Below, piece after piece: positions 35,462 through 46,595 of a stretch of 64,000 nucleotides of DNA. Both the position numbers and the translations under genes were made by a program. The DNA is taken from contig SGPM01000032.1 in assembly GCA_004802725.1 (NCBI GenBank), positions 62,001 through 126,000 of the forward strand, written 5' to 3'. The stretch's first letter is position 1, and each line of letters begins with the position of its first letter. The stretch is from Antrodiella citrinella (Eukaryota > Basidiomycota > Agaricomycetes > Polyporales > Steccherinaceae). The notes under the pieces were generated by a model. That model saw only the letters and a program-made list of their open reading frames with translations, did no database searches and was not told the origin of the DNA.

Positions 35462-37199
35462 ATGTCCTCCCTCAAATCCCTGCGTCTGCTCTCTTCGCCG
35501 CTGAGCAGGTCAGGTCGACCGTCTCTCGCACACTCACGATGGGTCTCCTCTGTCTCCCAGAACCCAGTGACAGGCGACATCGAGGTACTTCTCCCAGCCT
35601 CTCTGAATACATCATTCACTCACGCGTCACAACAGCCTTCCAAGCTCAAGACCATCACAACAGATCAGCCAAAGGAGCTCCCGTCGTCTTCCGGTCTCGT
35701 CTTTGGACGTACCTTTGTGAGTGCTGTGTGCTGCACGCCCCGATGCACAACCTTACTTTGCACACCCACTCCAGACGGACCATATGCTCACTATCCCTTG
35801 GAAAGCCACCACCGGTTGGGGCCCACCGACAATCCAGCCATGTAAGATGGTTTGTAGCCTCGCACCCCATTCTCATAGCCTTAATCCTCATCCTCCCCTT
35901 TGTGTAGATGGTCCACTGAGCCTGCCACCTAGCGCAACCGTCTTCCACTATGCTCAAGAGATATTCGAGGGCCTCAAGGCCTACCGGGATGCCACTGGAC
36001 GTGTGACCATGTTCCGGCCGGATATGAACATGAAGCGTATGAACACAAGCGCGCAGAGAGTAGCCCTTCCCGTACGTGTGCTCGCATTCTCCTGCCATGC
36101 ACGCGAAACCAATGAGCGACTTAGACGTTCAACGGCGCGGCCCTCATTGAACTGCTCAAATCACTCATTCGCAAAGACAAACATTGGATTCCAGATGTTC
36201 CCGGCTACAGCCTGTACATTCGCCCAACATTAAGTGAGTGCGTGTTGTTATGCCTGCAGGCTCGGTACCTCATCTTTTCGTAGTTGGAACGCAGCCAGCA
36301 TTAGGTGTTCAACCTCCGGATGAAGCTCTACTCTTCGTGATTTGCAGTCCGGTCGGTCCATATTACCCAACAGGATTCAAGCCCATTGCATTATACGGTA
36401 CCACAGAGTTCTCTCGCGCCGCCCCAGGAGGTCAGTACATCACATTGTAGCCAAGCTGTGTCGCTCACGCGTTATACAGGCATCGGTGCATTTAAGCTCG
36501 GTGCGAATTACGCTCCTGGAGTGGTAGCACAACGGGAAGCTGCTGCCAAGGGATATGCGCAAAATCTGTGGCTGCATGGTCCAGATCATCATATCACAGA
36601 GGTATGCACCTTTTGACACCTTCAACGTTCTACCCTGACAAGTTTTGGTACAGGTTGGTACAATGAACACGATGGTTGTCTTCAAGCAGCCAAATGGAGG
36701 TCGGTACATGATCGTCTGCTTACCTGACGATAATTGACGTCGGAATTCATAGTGACGGAACTTGTGACCCCTCCATTGGATGGCATGATTCTTCCTGGTG
36801 TTACTCGTGATTCTGTACTTGCACTTGCTCGAGATCACATCTCCGGTCAATCCGCTCCCATCGACGGTCTGACGGAGAAGCTCGTCGTCAGTGAACGTCC
36901 TGTCACGATGAAGGAAGTGAAGGAGGCTAGTCAAGACGGACGTCTTGTTGAATTCTTCGGCACAGGTAATGACCTCCTCACATCTTCGCGTGCATCAGCC
37001 TAACGTCTGATTCATAGGAACGGCTGCGGTGATCAGTACTGTCGACAAAATTGGATACCTCGGTGAGGACGTACATATCCCTGTTGGTGAGGATGGCATG
37101 GGTCCTGTGTCGAGGCCTATTTGGAAGAAGTTGGTCGGTATTCAGAGCGGAACGACCCCTCATCCTTGGAGCGTCATCGTCACTGACGAGCGTCCCTGA
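35462..37199 (+). CDS. Branched-chain amino acid aminotransferase (fold-type IV PLP enzyme)
   Basis: Transfers the amino group between Leu/Ile/Val and 2-oxoglutarate. The start at 35462 gives a Ser/Arg-rich N-terminus (SLKSLRLLSSPLSRSGRPS) that fits a mitochondrial transit peptide. Later exons give FGRTFTDHMLTIPW, FHYAQEIFEGLKAYR, DMNMKRMNTSAQRVALP, WIPDVPGYSLYIRP, GAFKLGANYAPGV (the Lys here should carry PLP), LWLHGPDHHITEVGTMN, LPGVTRDSVLALAR, FGTGTAAVISTV and the end SVIVTDERP. Many short introns. Intact by all family landmarks. It corresponds to yeast BAT1/BAT2; the transit peptide favours the mitochondrial form. Confidence 0.93.
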
Positions 37200-37420
37200 G
37201 GAGGAATGTCGATGTGGAAGGTGACTGGTGGTGGGCATATATACACAATCTAAGGGTAATATGTAGACGTGCACAATCTTCCAGGTCCATTATCTATTGC
37301 GTCTTGTGTATTTGAGTGGAACGGGTTTACATCTCCGAGCCTTGCCAGGTGGAGTCTTGAGCTCAGGTTACAACCAAACCGCGATGCGCCGACTGCGATA
37401 CTTCTTTCTCTCGAGCCACC

Positions 37421-38767
37421 ATGTCTCCCTTGGTAGCAGCTCACCATAATACCGTCAGAGCCCGTCTTTCATCCGTGCGACCACGCAGACGTTTCGCCAC
37501 TGTAGGATCTCAGACCGTCTTCGGCAACCCTCCCAAGATCCCGCGTGAAGCTGAACGATACCGATCGGAGCACCCACAGGTGCCCATACCGGCTCTGAAC
37601 AAACACATCTTGTCGTCTCTGAGTCTCCGAGAGGGGAAAGCGACTGCGCTTCGTACGCTTGTCGAGCAGTATACCGAGAGACATGGGCGGGTTTTGGACG
37701 CGTCGTTGGTTTATGAGTCGAGGCCGAGCGAGGGGAGGAAGACGAGGTTTGAGAGTGGTTTCAACTTGGAGGAGGACGATGGTGTGGTGATGATAGCGCA
37801 TGCGCTGCAACATGGAGCAAAGCATAAGGTGACGGTGTGCTCTGGGTTCGTTTTGAACGTCCCGGACAAGTCTTCTGGGTCTAGGTCAAAGCAAAAGATC
37901 CTCGTGTCATGCGCGCACACCCTCGAGGAGGTGAGTCCGATTGCCATTCTTACTTCAAGTATACGAAAGGGCCTGACAAATTCCCATCTTCCTTGAAGAT
38001 TCGAAACTCTCGACTGGCACGAGACGTCCTCTCCAACCCGTTCATATCCTCCGAGAGTCAAGACCAAGTCAAATCGGGGTCTTTCGTCATAACAGGCCCA
38101 CCCTCTTCCCCCACCTTCCATCCCATATCCGCAATCGCGTCTTCTCTGCACCGCTCGGACTTGCTCGTCCTCTCAACCTCATCAACCACCCTCTCTGAGA
38201 ACAACGATGTACGAATACGTTCTCTGCCCGTCTCGCCGTACCCAGCACACCCAGGGACACCGATCCGCGCGCACTTCGTCGTGGACACGAAACCGGATGA
38301 CTCGGAGGAGGGGTGGACGCCGTGGGTGGGTGGGACGTGGCGGAAATGGGTGAAGGGGATGGTGGTGGGGTACAAGGATTTCGCGGGACGCGATGCTCAG
38401 GTAAATATTCCCAGCTCTGAATTCAGCTTCGTGACCTCCGTCTGACAAGTGACTTTGCATGTATAGCCTGGGACGTACGACGCGCTGTCGCACTTGTTTT
38501 TCCAACCTTTGCCTACACCCGGGTCGAGCGGTGGTCCGATCGTTGATGAGGAGAGCGGGGCGGTCGTTGGTGTTATGCTCGGTACGAGGATGGATAACCG
38601 TATTTCAGGCGTGCGTGGATGGGGTGTGCCATCGGAAGCTATCTTCGAGGTTCGTTTGAGTCCCCCTCCCCAGGTTTTGCCAAAGGTTCCATTACGGTAT
38701 ATTGAACCATATGTTCTTTGCTCAGATGTTCAGCCTTCCTGGTCTAGAGCTGAAGCGCAAGAAGTAG
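37421..38767 (+). CDS. Trypsin-fold serine protease-like protein, probably mitochondrial
   Basis: Not a named gene to me. The start at 37421 gives an Arg-rich, acid-poor N-terminus (NTVRARLSSVRPRRRFATV) typical of a mitochondrial transit peptide. A chymotrypsin-fold triad can be proposed: His in ILVSCAHTLEE, Asp in HRSDLLVLS and Ser in TPGSSGGPIVDEESG. Four exons; the last is short and ends in the basic MFSLPGLELKRKK. Spacing fits a single S1/HtrA-like catalytic domain; no PDZ domain is seen. Likely an organelle quality-control or processing peptidase, but substrate unknown. Confidence 0.7.
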
Positions 38768-39462
38768 ACGACGAATCGGAACCGAAGACTCCACTTGCAT
38801 CTGCCTTGCATCACGCTGCCATACTTTCGGCCAACTACCCCTCCCGTGAGCGTATTTGGTGTCACCTGTCGGACAGAGAAGACTCAATAGAACAACGCTT
38901 TATATCCCCAATGTATATTGTGTACAGTACCCTTGCTACGTCCTATCGACATTCGCCCTTTCATCTGTGCCACAAAGCCACACTCGTCTCTTTCTGGTCA
39001 AGACTCGTCTACGACCCCCATCACGACCATGCATCTACCTCTCGACGACATCTATTCCAGTACCTCTTGGCCGAGATAGCGCGTCTTCTTGACGGTTGAC
39101 GGTCGTACCCTAATTTCTCTGATGTCACAGGACCCACATTGCACGGACCGCCCACTACGCTTCCAGTACAACATACTCCATATTCCTTCTCAAGCTGCTT
39201 CGCCAGAGCGCGAAGGGTATCATCTGACTGGGTGTAGAGAGTCATTGGATCATGCCAAGGATCATATCGTTCGGCTGAAAACACCCTTCGGACGGCGGCG
39301 TATACAGGTTCAAATGTCTTTGTTCGATGGAGGGGGGTATAGACTTCCGTTTGCTAGAAGCTTCTAGCTTAAATACCCCTGGGTCGTCTTCTGACTGGTA
39401 GGTCTTCCACCAGGCGCGGCCTCTCGTTCTCTCGCCTTTCTCTTTCTCTCATCAAAACAACG
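38768..39462. other. Intergenic region and promoter of alpha-galactosidase gene
   Basis: About 700 bp. A TTAAATA box at 39369-39375 lies some 90 nt upstream of the galactosidase start codon and is the likely core promoter. Open frames here are short with no splice partners or family likeness; I see no gene. Confidence 0.4.
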
Positions 39463-41446
39463 ATGTTCAAACCCTTCGACCTGAAGCTCGCTGCGCTGCT
39501 CGGCACGCTCGTGCGTGCGATGGACAACGGTCTGGCCCTCACCCCGCAAATGGGGTGGAACACTTGGAACCACTTTGGGTGCAACATCGACGCGGACGTG
39601 GTCCTGAGTGCTGCGAACGCGCTGGTGGACCAGAACCTCACGTCGTTTGGGTACAATTGTGCGTGATTTCCTCCGATTATTGCATAGATAACCCCTGAGT
39701 ATGTTTTGCTTCAGATGTGCTGATGGATGACTGTGAGTAGCGTCGCCTGTGTTCTGTGGGTGGCAGTGAGTACAGGGGATGTTCATACGTGGAATTGAAC
39801 CCCCTTGCTAGGCTGGCACGCTGCTTCGCGTGACCCAGACACAGGCGCACCTAGGGCAGACCCCGTCAAGTTTCCGAATGGTATCAAAGGCGTCGTCGAC
39901 CAGGTTCACGCCTTGGGTTTGAAGGTTCGTTCCCAAAACATGTCTGTATGCGTGTCCTGGTATATTGATATCGTACTCTCGTCTTGTTCAGGCCGGGATT
40001 TATAGCGACGCCGGAATGTACACGTGCGGTGGTAACTTTGGGTCACTAGGATTCGAAGAGATCGATGCGCAAACGTACGCGGAATGGGGGATTGACTATC
40101 TCAGTGCGTCTTACCTCATGCTATCTCCTAACGTGTGTTCTGACTCCTTGTGGCAGAATATGATAACTGCTTCAACGAAGGTCGCTCGGGCACACCCAAG
40201 ATCTCCTTCGACCGTTACGCCAACATGTCGAGGGCACTAAATGCTACCGGTCGCCCTATACTTTATTCGTTGTGCAATTGGGGAGAGGATGGTCCTTGGA
40301 ACTTCGCGCCCGTACGTCAACCATCTCAAAGGGACCGGAAGTTACTGACTGAATGAACATCCAGACAATTGCGAACAGCTGGCGCATCTCTGGTGATATC
40401 ATGGACGTGAGTTGTCAATGCTTTCATGTATATTTGGGGTCTAGGTGATCTGACTTTTGTTCTGCAGTCATTCGATAGATTCGATGAGCGCTGTCCTTGC
40501 ACACAAGTGATCGACTGCACATATGCCGGTTTCCGTGAGTAATCTCCTTCCGGTGTCGTGTCACACCATTTATACTCGTTATCTCTACAGACTGTGCAAT
40601 GACTCGCATCATCGATTTTGCCGCACCCGTGTTGCAGAAGGCACGCAAAGGTGCTTGGAACGACTTGGACATCATGGAGGTCGGTCAAGGTGGTATGAAT
40701 AATGACGAATACAGTACGTGCAAATGCTATAGCATATGATCAATCTCTAAAAGGGAATGTAGTCACGCACTTCTCTTTCTGGGCTATGCTGAAGAGCCCG
40801 CTGATTCTGGGCATGGACCTCACAAGCATGACGAATGAGACCGTCAGCATCATTACCAACGACGCCATCATCGCCTTGAATCAGGTATGTTAGCTTCAAG
40901 CTATGCTCTTATAACGAAATTTTGAACAACGGTCGGGGTGTCCAGGATGACGCAGGCTCTCCTGCTAACCGCATATGGAAGAGGACTGTCGCTGACGGCG
41001 GCGACCTTCAACTCTGGCAAGGCAGCTTGGTGAACAAGTAAGTCCCCTCCTGCCGCCTTGACCATCTCTCAAGAATAACAGTGACCAACAATCTGTCATA
41101 GCACCTTTGTCATTGCCCTGCTGAACACATCGCCCAAGAATCAGACCGTTGACGTAGACTTCTACGACGCGTTCTTCGACCAGGCACGTCCCCTTCTCTT
41201 CCTCTCCCTGGCCATTATCGATTATCTCTGTCTCGATACTTATGAATCACATTCATACAGGGCCCGGTATACCAGCAGCAAGCCTGGCAATTGTCTGACC
41301 TGTGGCAGAAGGACAAGGAAGGGAAATGGGGTAAGGACATCGGTACTTTCCAGGGCTCGATTCCGAAGGTGCAAATTGGGACGCACCAGACGAAGGTGTG
41401 GCTCGCGGTACCTGCTCCGTCGTCTACGAAAAGAGATGAACTTTGA
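39463..41446 (+). CDS. GH27 alpha-galactosidase ending in an RDEL signal
   Basis: Removes terminal alpha-galactosyl residues. The start at 39463 gives a short N-terminal hydrophobic stretch ([12 protein letters not shown]), then [20 protein letters not shown], an 18-nt exon (39715-39732) giving [38 protein letters not shown] (nucleophile Asp in KYDNC), [26 protein letters not shown] and [16 protein letters not shown]. The C-terminal beta-sandwich ends ...[10 protein letters not shown] terminal RDEL resembles the KDEL/HDEL ER-retrieval tag, unusual for an enzyme normally secreted. The frame is intact and the tag immediately precedes the stop, so it is not a read-through artefact. Confidence 0.9.
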
Positions 41447-41711
41447 CTGGTGTACATCTATTTTTCTTTGGTCGGGTTTTCCACTCGCTGGTGACGATTT
41501 AAATAAATGATTTATATTCGAATGGACGAAATTGACAAGTACTTGGTCCGTGCCACTCTCAAAGCTCGGAGATGGTTTAATGGAGACTCTCTATTGGCCC
41601 CGCAACGGGATCGGGATCATCATCTTGCCATTCAACGTATGTACGACATCCTCCTGCTAAAGAGACGCTCGTAAGCGTGAGGCAAGACAATACACCGCGG
41701 CTGTTGCCGAA

Positions 41712-42380
41712 CCAATGGCAAATTCTCGGAGCGCGAAATTGACTCACGGCTATAAAGGCTCTCGACTGCAGGTCGATCTCCGTCCCTGCTCTTTGTAGAA
41801 ATCCCTCATCTACTTCCTCCTCCGTCCCCTCCTTCTTCCCTCTATGAAGTCCCTGCAATACCAAGGCACTTATGGCATTACATCTACCTATCTTCATGAC
41901 ATCCAGTCCCTCTTTACCAAGAAATACAAGGTGATTCACGCTGTTGAATGTTAGCAGCCCTCTTGAGGCAACCATCGTTGCTCGTGTCGTTCCCTGGTGA
42001 GTTTATTCGTCGATGTGCATCTTATTTCCCATCCTTACCGTTGTTTGTCTTACTACCCTTTCAGATTGATGCACGTTGTTACCCTCTTACGAGCAAGTGC
42101 TGAGCCTGCTCGTTGTCGGATGACCCGCCGATTTCTCGGTCCTCGATGTCATGCTTGTCATCTCCCTCTTCCGTCTGTCCTCCTTCGGTTCATCGCCGCA
42201 ACACCATATCCGCCCCCCATTGCACACGTCGTTTACCTCGTCGCCACCGGATCTTCCAGGGCGATGCTCGATGTCTCGCATGCCACCATCCATCGGTATG
42301 GTATGTTGTTCCCATACCTCCTCGTTTTGCCTCGTCGGCCGTCTCTTGCGCCCTGAAATGTCCTCCCACATCTTCTCACG
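41712..42380 (+). other. Promoter-like site followed by a spliceable stretch with no long ORF
   Basis: CCAAT (from 41712), a TATAAAGG box (41751-41758), a CT-rich leader, an ATG at about 41844 opening only a 35-codon frame (MKSLQYQGTYG...), and an intron-like segment 41997-42064 with GTGAGT donor and TTTCAG acceptor. No family likeness. It could be a spliced non-coding RNA, a small-peptide gene or a gene remnant. Confidence 0.3.
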
Positions 42381-42404
42381 GTCCTAGTACCGCGCGGCGC
42401 ATTC

Positions 42405-42436
42405 CCCGAGTCAGCAGGAGTCAGCGCTGACTCGGG
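42405..42436. repeat. Nested TGACTC palindromes
   Basis: A 16-bp perfect palindrome GAGTCAGCGCTGACTC at 42418-42433, and a wider inverted repeat CCCGAGTCAGC (42405-42415) with GCTGACTCGGG (42426-42436). A further CCCGAGTCAG lies about 65 bp downstream. TGACTC is the Gcn4/AP-1 half-site core. Confidence 0.7.
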
Positions 42437-43106
42437 AACTTCTGGAGCGTCTTGTCCCTGGCATCACCCAACAAACGAGCTTGTGTTTTACCCGGGGTTC
42501 CCGAGTCAGTGCGTACGTCCAAGATCAGCATTCCAATATGGCTGTTCCTGGACTCGGGGCTCTTTGGCGGTACATTTCACCTGTGCGGCTGTTAGCGAGT
42601 TGGCGGGTCGTCCTTGGCAGCGGTTTGGTCTTCGCCGGCTTCACCTCTGTTACTGGCGACGCACATCCTGACGACGCAGGACCGACGAACGGACCTCGTT
42701 TCGCGTGCTCGAGAGGTTCAGGAATATTCAATCTCGAGCTTGAGCTGGATGTTGAAATCAAGGTCACCCATCATCAGAGCACAGAGCGCCCTTGGAGAGT
42801 ACCCGATATTCAAGTCGTTACGTTTCTGAGCTTGCGTCAATGGTACCTATTTCTCGAGGAACGGACATCACACATTCAGCCTACTTCTTGAATGACAGGG
42901 TGTCCTGTGTCGGAAAGCATGGTGCCTGGTGTCTGCTTCCTGGTTCTTACCTTGTTCGTAGGCTCCCAGCTCGTACTCTCTGCCTATATACCCTTAGTGT
43001 GCGCAAAGATGTAGTCTGTTCACGTAATATATGCGCTAGCTCCAAATGATACATGTGCGCGTCACCAAGAGTTAGTTTCTTGGATGTCGGTGTGCGGTCA
43101 TCGTCG

Positions 43107-43339
43107 TAAGGTAGGCCCAGGACATGGATAACTACATCACGTGAAAGTCACGCGGGCCTCCCTAACCACAACGAAGCAACTTCACGTCCAACCACTGACC
43201 ACAATGCATGTTAATGGTATGCTGCGACATGCCCGGGATGAGTGGTGAAACCACTTGTGCCTCCTGCGAGCTGGGAGTCGTCGAAAAGCATCACGTGAAT
43301 ATCATGTGATGTAGTCGTCCATGTCCTGGGTCTACCTTA
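43107..43339. mobile_element. Non-autonomous DNA transposon (MITE) with 38-bp terminal inverted repeats
   Basis: The left arm 43107-43144 and the right arm 43302-43339 are inverted copies over 38 bp with four mismatches. Both ends begin TAAGGTAG and continue with CCCAGGACATGGA. With TA taken as the target duplication, the element is AGGTAG...CTACCT between TA dinucleotides, as expected of Tc1/mariner-like insertion. The 233-bp body has no ORF. CACGTGA/TCATGTGA subterminal palindromes lie next to the arms. Confidence 0.75.
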
Positions 43340-43490
43340 ATGATGAGAAGAGGAGATTAAAATATTATTCCCCTCATGCTACACTAAACATCCAACATTC
43401 AACATCCAACACACTCATTAAGTCATCCAGTTTATCCCAATCATCGCGGTCATAAGCACATAAAAAAATAATAACTTGACAACGACACCG

Positions 43491-43959
43491 TTACGGAGGT
43501 CTCGAGTCCGGCCTGGGAGGTGTCAGCTCTCTCTCCCTCCTCTTCAAGAGCCTCCCGCCGGTAGCAGCGTCCCCACCCACCACGGGCGACGACCCTTCTA
43601 CCATAACACCCATCTCAGGAAACACAGTGACCAACGCCAAATCGAGGATGAACACCAGGAGATGAGCATTGCACGCCTGTGACGAGAGCGGGTCGAGCAT
43701 CGTTGAGACAGTGTAAGCCACCGCTGCAGAGTTAGGTCCGAACAAGTGCATGAGCGGCCCTGTGAAGAGAAAAGGGGGGAAAAGAATGAAGAACGTCAGC
43801 ATACACTCCCACTCACAAAACACACGTCGACAAACCTGGTATCTTCTTCACCAACCGCCTCTCCACCTCCTTCCGCATCGCGACCTGCTCCTCGGGCGTC
43901 GGGCCTCCCATGTCGGGCGTCCGGATCTGGACAGCGGGCGTCGGGCGAGTGGCAAGCAT
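43491..43959 (-). CDS. Small two-exon protein with hydrophobic segment, unknown function
   Basis: Not recognised. The start at 43959 (an in-frame stop lies just upstream) gives a short first exon ending in the basic helix MRKEVERRLVKKIP. A 70-odd-nt intron with GT-AG borders leads to GPLMHLFGPNSAAVAYTVST, the hydrophobic stretch HLLVFILDLALVTVFPEMGV and a polar tail ending PRPDSRPP. About 130 aa. The splice joins the two halves in phase and the Gly-Pro junction reads smoothly, supporting a real gene. Likely a small membrane-associated protein. Confidence 0.55.
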
Positions 43960-44185
43960 CGCGACGCAAACATTCAATCAGCCCGAATCGCTAAGCATCC
44001 GTCAGATGTTCAGGATTCAGGAATACAGTGCTACTGTATCACCGAACATCGAACCGAGGGTCACGCGTCCAAGTTTGAAGTCCACGCGTCGAACGAATGG
44101 GTCCAGGTTCAGATGTTGATACAGACTAATTCGATGGTGAGTTGCAAACACAGCGACCGGTGACAGGTGACAATAACAATGAAAT

Positions 44186-44793
44186 TTATCCAGATGACGA
44201 GGTGCTCTTCGATCTCAAGAGAGCCTCATACTCGGCCTGAGCTTCCACTACCTGCTCGCTAAGTTCTTCCGCTTCTTGTACAGCCTGGTCGAAGGTCTTC
44301 TTGAAGTAGTTGTTCTGGCTCTTCAGATGTATCAGCTCCTTCTTCAAGGAGACGATTCGATCATTCAATCTGGCCGCTTCTAGAACAAAAGGCTCCTGGT
44401 ACGTGGTATGAGCACACACATCTCACGAAGAACATCAACCACTCACAGATCCCTTGTACAATCGGTCAACGGAGTGCTCTGTTTGACGAATTCGGTGCTC
44501 AAGGGCTTTGCATGAGCTCTGGTGCCGATTTTCGTCCATCGCAAGCTCGTTCGCTAGATGCGCCGCTTGCAACTCTGCCGCAATCTACGAATTCTATCAG
44601 ATTATGCAATAGTAGTGTGTGGTATGCGTACCCTTTGTTTGTACACCTGTTTATGAGCCACTCTCAATTTGCCTTGAAGTTGACGATGTGCAGCGAGCTC
44701 GTTGATGGCTAGATCATCTGCATCTCGTATTTGGGATTCGAGCTGTATCAATTGAGACTCGAGTATCTGCGCTTCTGTGTTGGAAGGAGGCAT
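44186..44793 (-). CDS. Small coiled-coil protein, unknown function
   Basis: Not recognised. The start at 44793 gives MPPSNTEAQILESQLIQLES; further exons give AAELQAAHLANELAMDENRH and the coiled-coil block LNDRIVSLKKELIHLKSQNN, ending with a Ser-rich tail (RSKSTSSSG). Three exons with short introns, about 160 aa, heptad-patterned almost throughout. It lies just outside the third ORF of the large transposon on the same strand; nothing ties it to the element. Confidence 0.6.
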
Positions 44794-44965
44794 GCGTCGC
44801 TCAAGTTGGGGTGGAGAGAGAGAGAGAAAGGAAGCGATGAAGTGATGGTGATGGTGACTGGGATGCCACGTGCGCTCAGCCAATTTGAGAACATCCTGCA
44901 GAATTGTTGTATAGCAATAAGTTGGGTCGTTGTACAGCAATGAATTGAATACTGGAATCTACATC

Positions 44966-46381
44966 TTAATCTTTCAAACCATCCCGTCGACGCTCACGAC
45001 CCATATAGGTAAGTAATGACTGCTTCAGTACCCAGCTTGGCAGCTCGGCGCGAAAGCTAAGACAGCGTTCGGCGATGGTGGGGTGTGGGTAGCCTATGTG
45101 TCCTTTCTCCCAGCATTGACTCTGGATCCATACCCACGCCTGCTGAGTTCCATCCCTGCTATCCGTGTGGACATAGATATCGCCAATCTTGAGGCTACCC
45201 GTGACCGGAAGCGGAGCGTCCAATCTGTAATTGCTCACAGACTTATGCCAGCGTGTTAACCCTTGCCCCTTGGTGAACATCCGACTTCCGTTCTCAATAT
45301 GAAGTGGGCCAGCGGCCGATGGAGGTATGACAGGAGGAGGAGGAGGAGGAGGAAGGTTCGTCTGGGTGGAATGATGAATAGCCCGGTCAACTGAGCCTGA
45401 GCCGCCTTGAGAGCCTTGAGAGGATGACGGTTGAGAGGACAGTTGAGAGGACGGTTGAGAGGATGACGATTGAGAGGATGACGATGGAGAGGACGATGGT
45501 GGAGAGGACGATGGTGGAGGGAACACCGGCGGAGAGAATGCCGGTGGAGAGATTGACGGCGGAGAGGTTGACGGTGACGACCTTTCGCTCCTGACGGGCT
45601 CGACCGAAGAAGATTGAAATATCTGAGAATCTGGGCGCATGTTCTGAGACGGAGACACAATCTGCGAAGATGACGATGTGATGTGCGAGGATACAGGCTG
45701 CGGACTTGGTCGAGAAGATATTGCAGAAGATAAATGATCGTGATTGGAAGGAGCGTGGATAGGATGGGACAGCGAATGATCAGAGGGGCCTGCATTCTGG
45801 GAAACGCTGCCGGCTGTCGATGGGGAATAACCTGCTGGCTGACCAGCAGCTGAGAGTGTTGGAGTGAGGTGATTGGCCACCGGATGGAGAGGAGATGACG
45901 AAAGGGCCGGGTGCAGATGAGAGATGGACGAGTGGCGAGGATGTTGAGCAGCGTGGTCGGTGCAGCGATGGAGACAGCCGCACTCAGGCTCAAGACGATG
46001 AGGTCCTGCAGATGATCCAAGCCCGGAATCATCGACCACTATCATGGGAGGGTCGGAGTGAGGATCCTCGAATGTGACGTCCATGTCAAAAGCCTGTTCC
46101 CCGCTGGTGACTTGAAGACGCGCTCTGAGGGCTCCTTGTGCAGATAGCTGGACCGACGGTACACTGAGAAGAGATCTGGTCAGATGAGAACTGTCTTGAG
46201 TAGCCATTAGGACGCACTCTTTGGGTATCTCTCCCATTCGGCACAGAGAAAATCGCCTGCGATTGATATAGTTTCGCTTCCATGACTCCTCAACCGTGTC
46301 CCGGACACGGTTCATTCGGAAAGCATTATGAGGGCCAATGTAGACTCTTTGAGGTCGAGGTCTGCGACTGGAAGGCTCCAT
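44966..46381 (-). CDS. Third ORF of the Tnp2-type element, Ser/Pro-rich protein
   Basis: Uninterrupted frame of about 470 aa from MEPSSRRPRPQRVYIGP (start 46381). The N-terminal part is compact (MNRVRDTVEESWKRNYINRR). A long Ser/Pro/Gln/His-rich low-complexity centre follows, with runs such as [18 protein letters not shown]. The C-terminus is a well-formed block: GDIYVHTDSRDGTQQAWVW, HPTIAERCLSFRAELPSW and TYMGRERRRDGLKD. I recall similar C-terminal blocks in hypothetical proteins of Polyporales but cannot name the family. Position beside the transposase on the same strand argues that it belongs to the element. Confidence 0.6.
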   Translation of the reverse strand: MEPSSRRPRPQRVYIGPHNAFRMNRVRDTVEESWKRNYINRRRFSLCRMGEIPKECVLMATQDSSHLTRSLLSVPSVQLSAQGALRARLQVTSGEQAFDMDVTFEDPHSDPPMIVVDDSGLGSSAGPHRLEPECGCLHRCTDHAAQHPRHSSISHLHPALSSSPLHPVANHLTPTLSAAGQPAGYSPSTAGSVSQNAGPSDHSLSHPIHAPSNHDHLSSAISSRPSPQPVSSHITSSSSQIVSPSQNMRPDSQIFQSSSVEPVRSERSSPSTSPPSISPPAFSPPVFPPPSSSPPSSSPSSSSQSSSSQPSSQLSSQPSSSQGSQGGSGSVDRAIHHSTQTNLPPPPPPPVIPPSAAGPLHIENGSRMFTKGQGLTRWHKSVSNYRLDAPLPVTGSLKIGDIYVHTDSRDGTQQAWVWIQSQCWEKGHIGYPHPTIAERCLSFRAELPSWVLKQSLLTYMGRERRRDGLKD

Positions 46382-46595
46382 GTGACGGAAAATAATACGG
46401 ACTGAGGATGGGGGATGTGGGTGTGGATACGCGAACTGACCTGGCTTTTGTATGAAAGTGGATGGACGACACAATGTACATTGAAACGGAACCGGAACAT
46501 TCAATTCAATTCATTGTGCAGAACGCTTGATCTGCTTATGTCATTTCAAACGTGTCATTGAAATTACTCAAGCGCTTCAATGTACGTTCCACTAC

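Noticed and set aside
39021..39284. Minus-strand 87-codon frame upstream of the alpha-galactosidase
   Set aside because: No recognisable family or splice partner; lies in a promoter region.
42481..42891. 136-codon plus-strand frame in the intergenic gap
   Set aside because: No signal peptide, domain, splice partner or promoter; composition fits chance.
45256..46032. Second minus-strand frame inside the third transposon ORF
   Set aside because: Arg/His/Leu-rich out-of-frame reading of the Ser/Pro-rich region.
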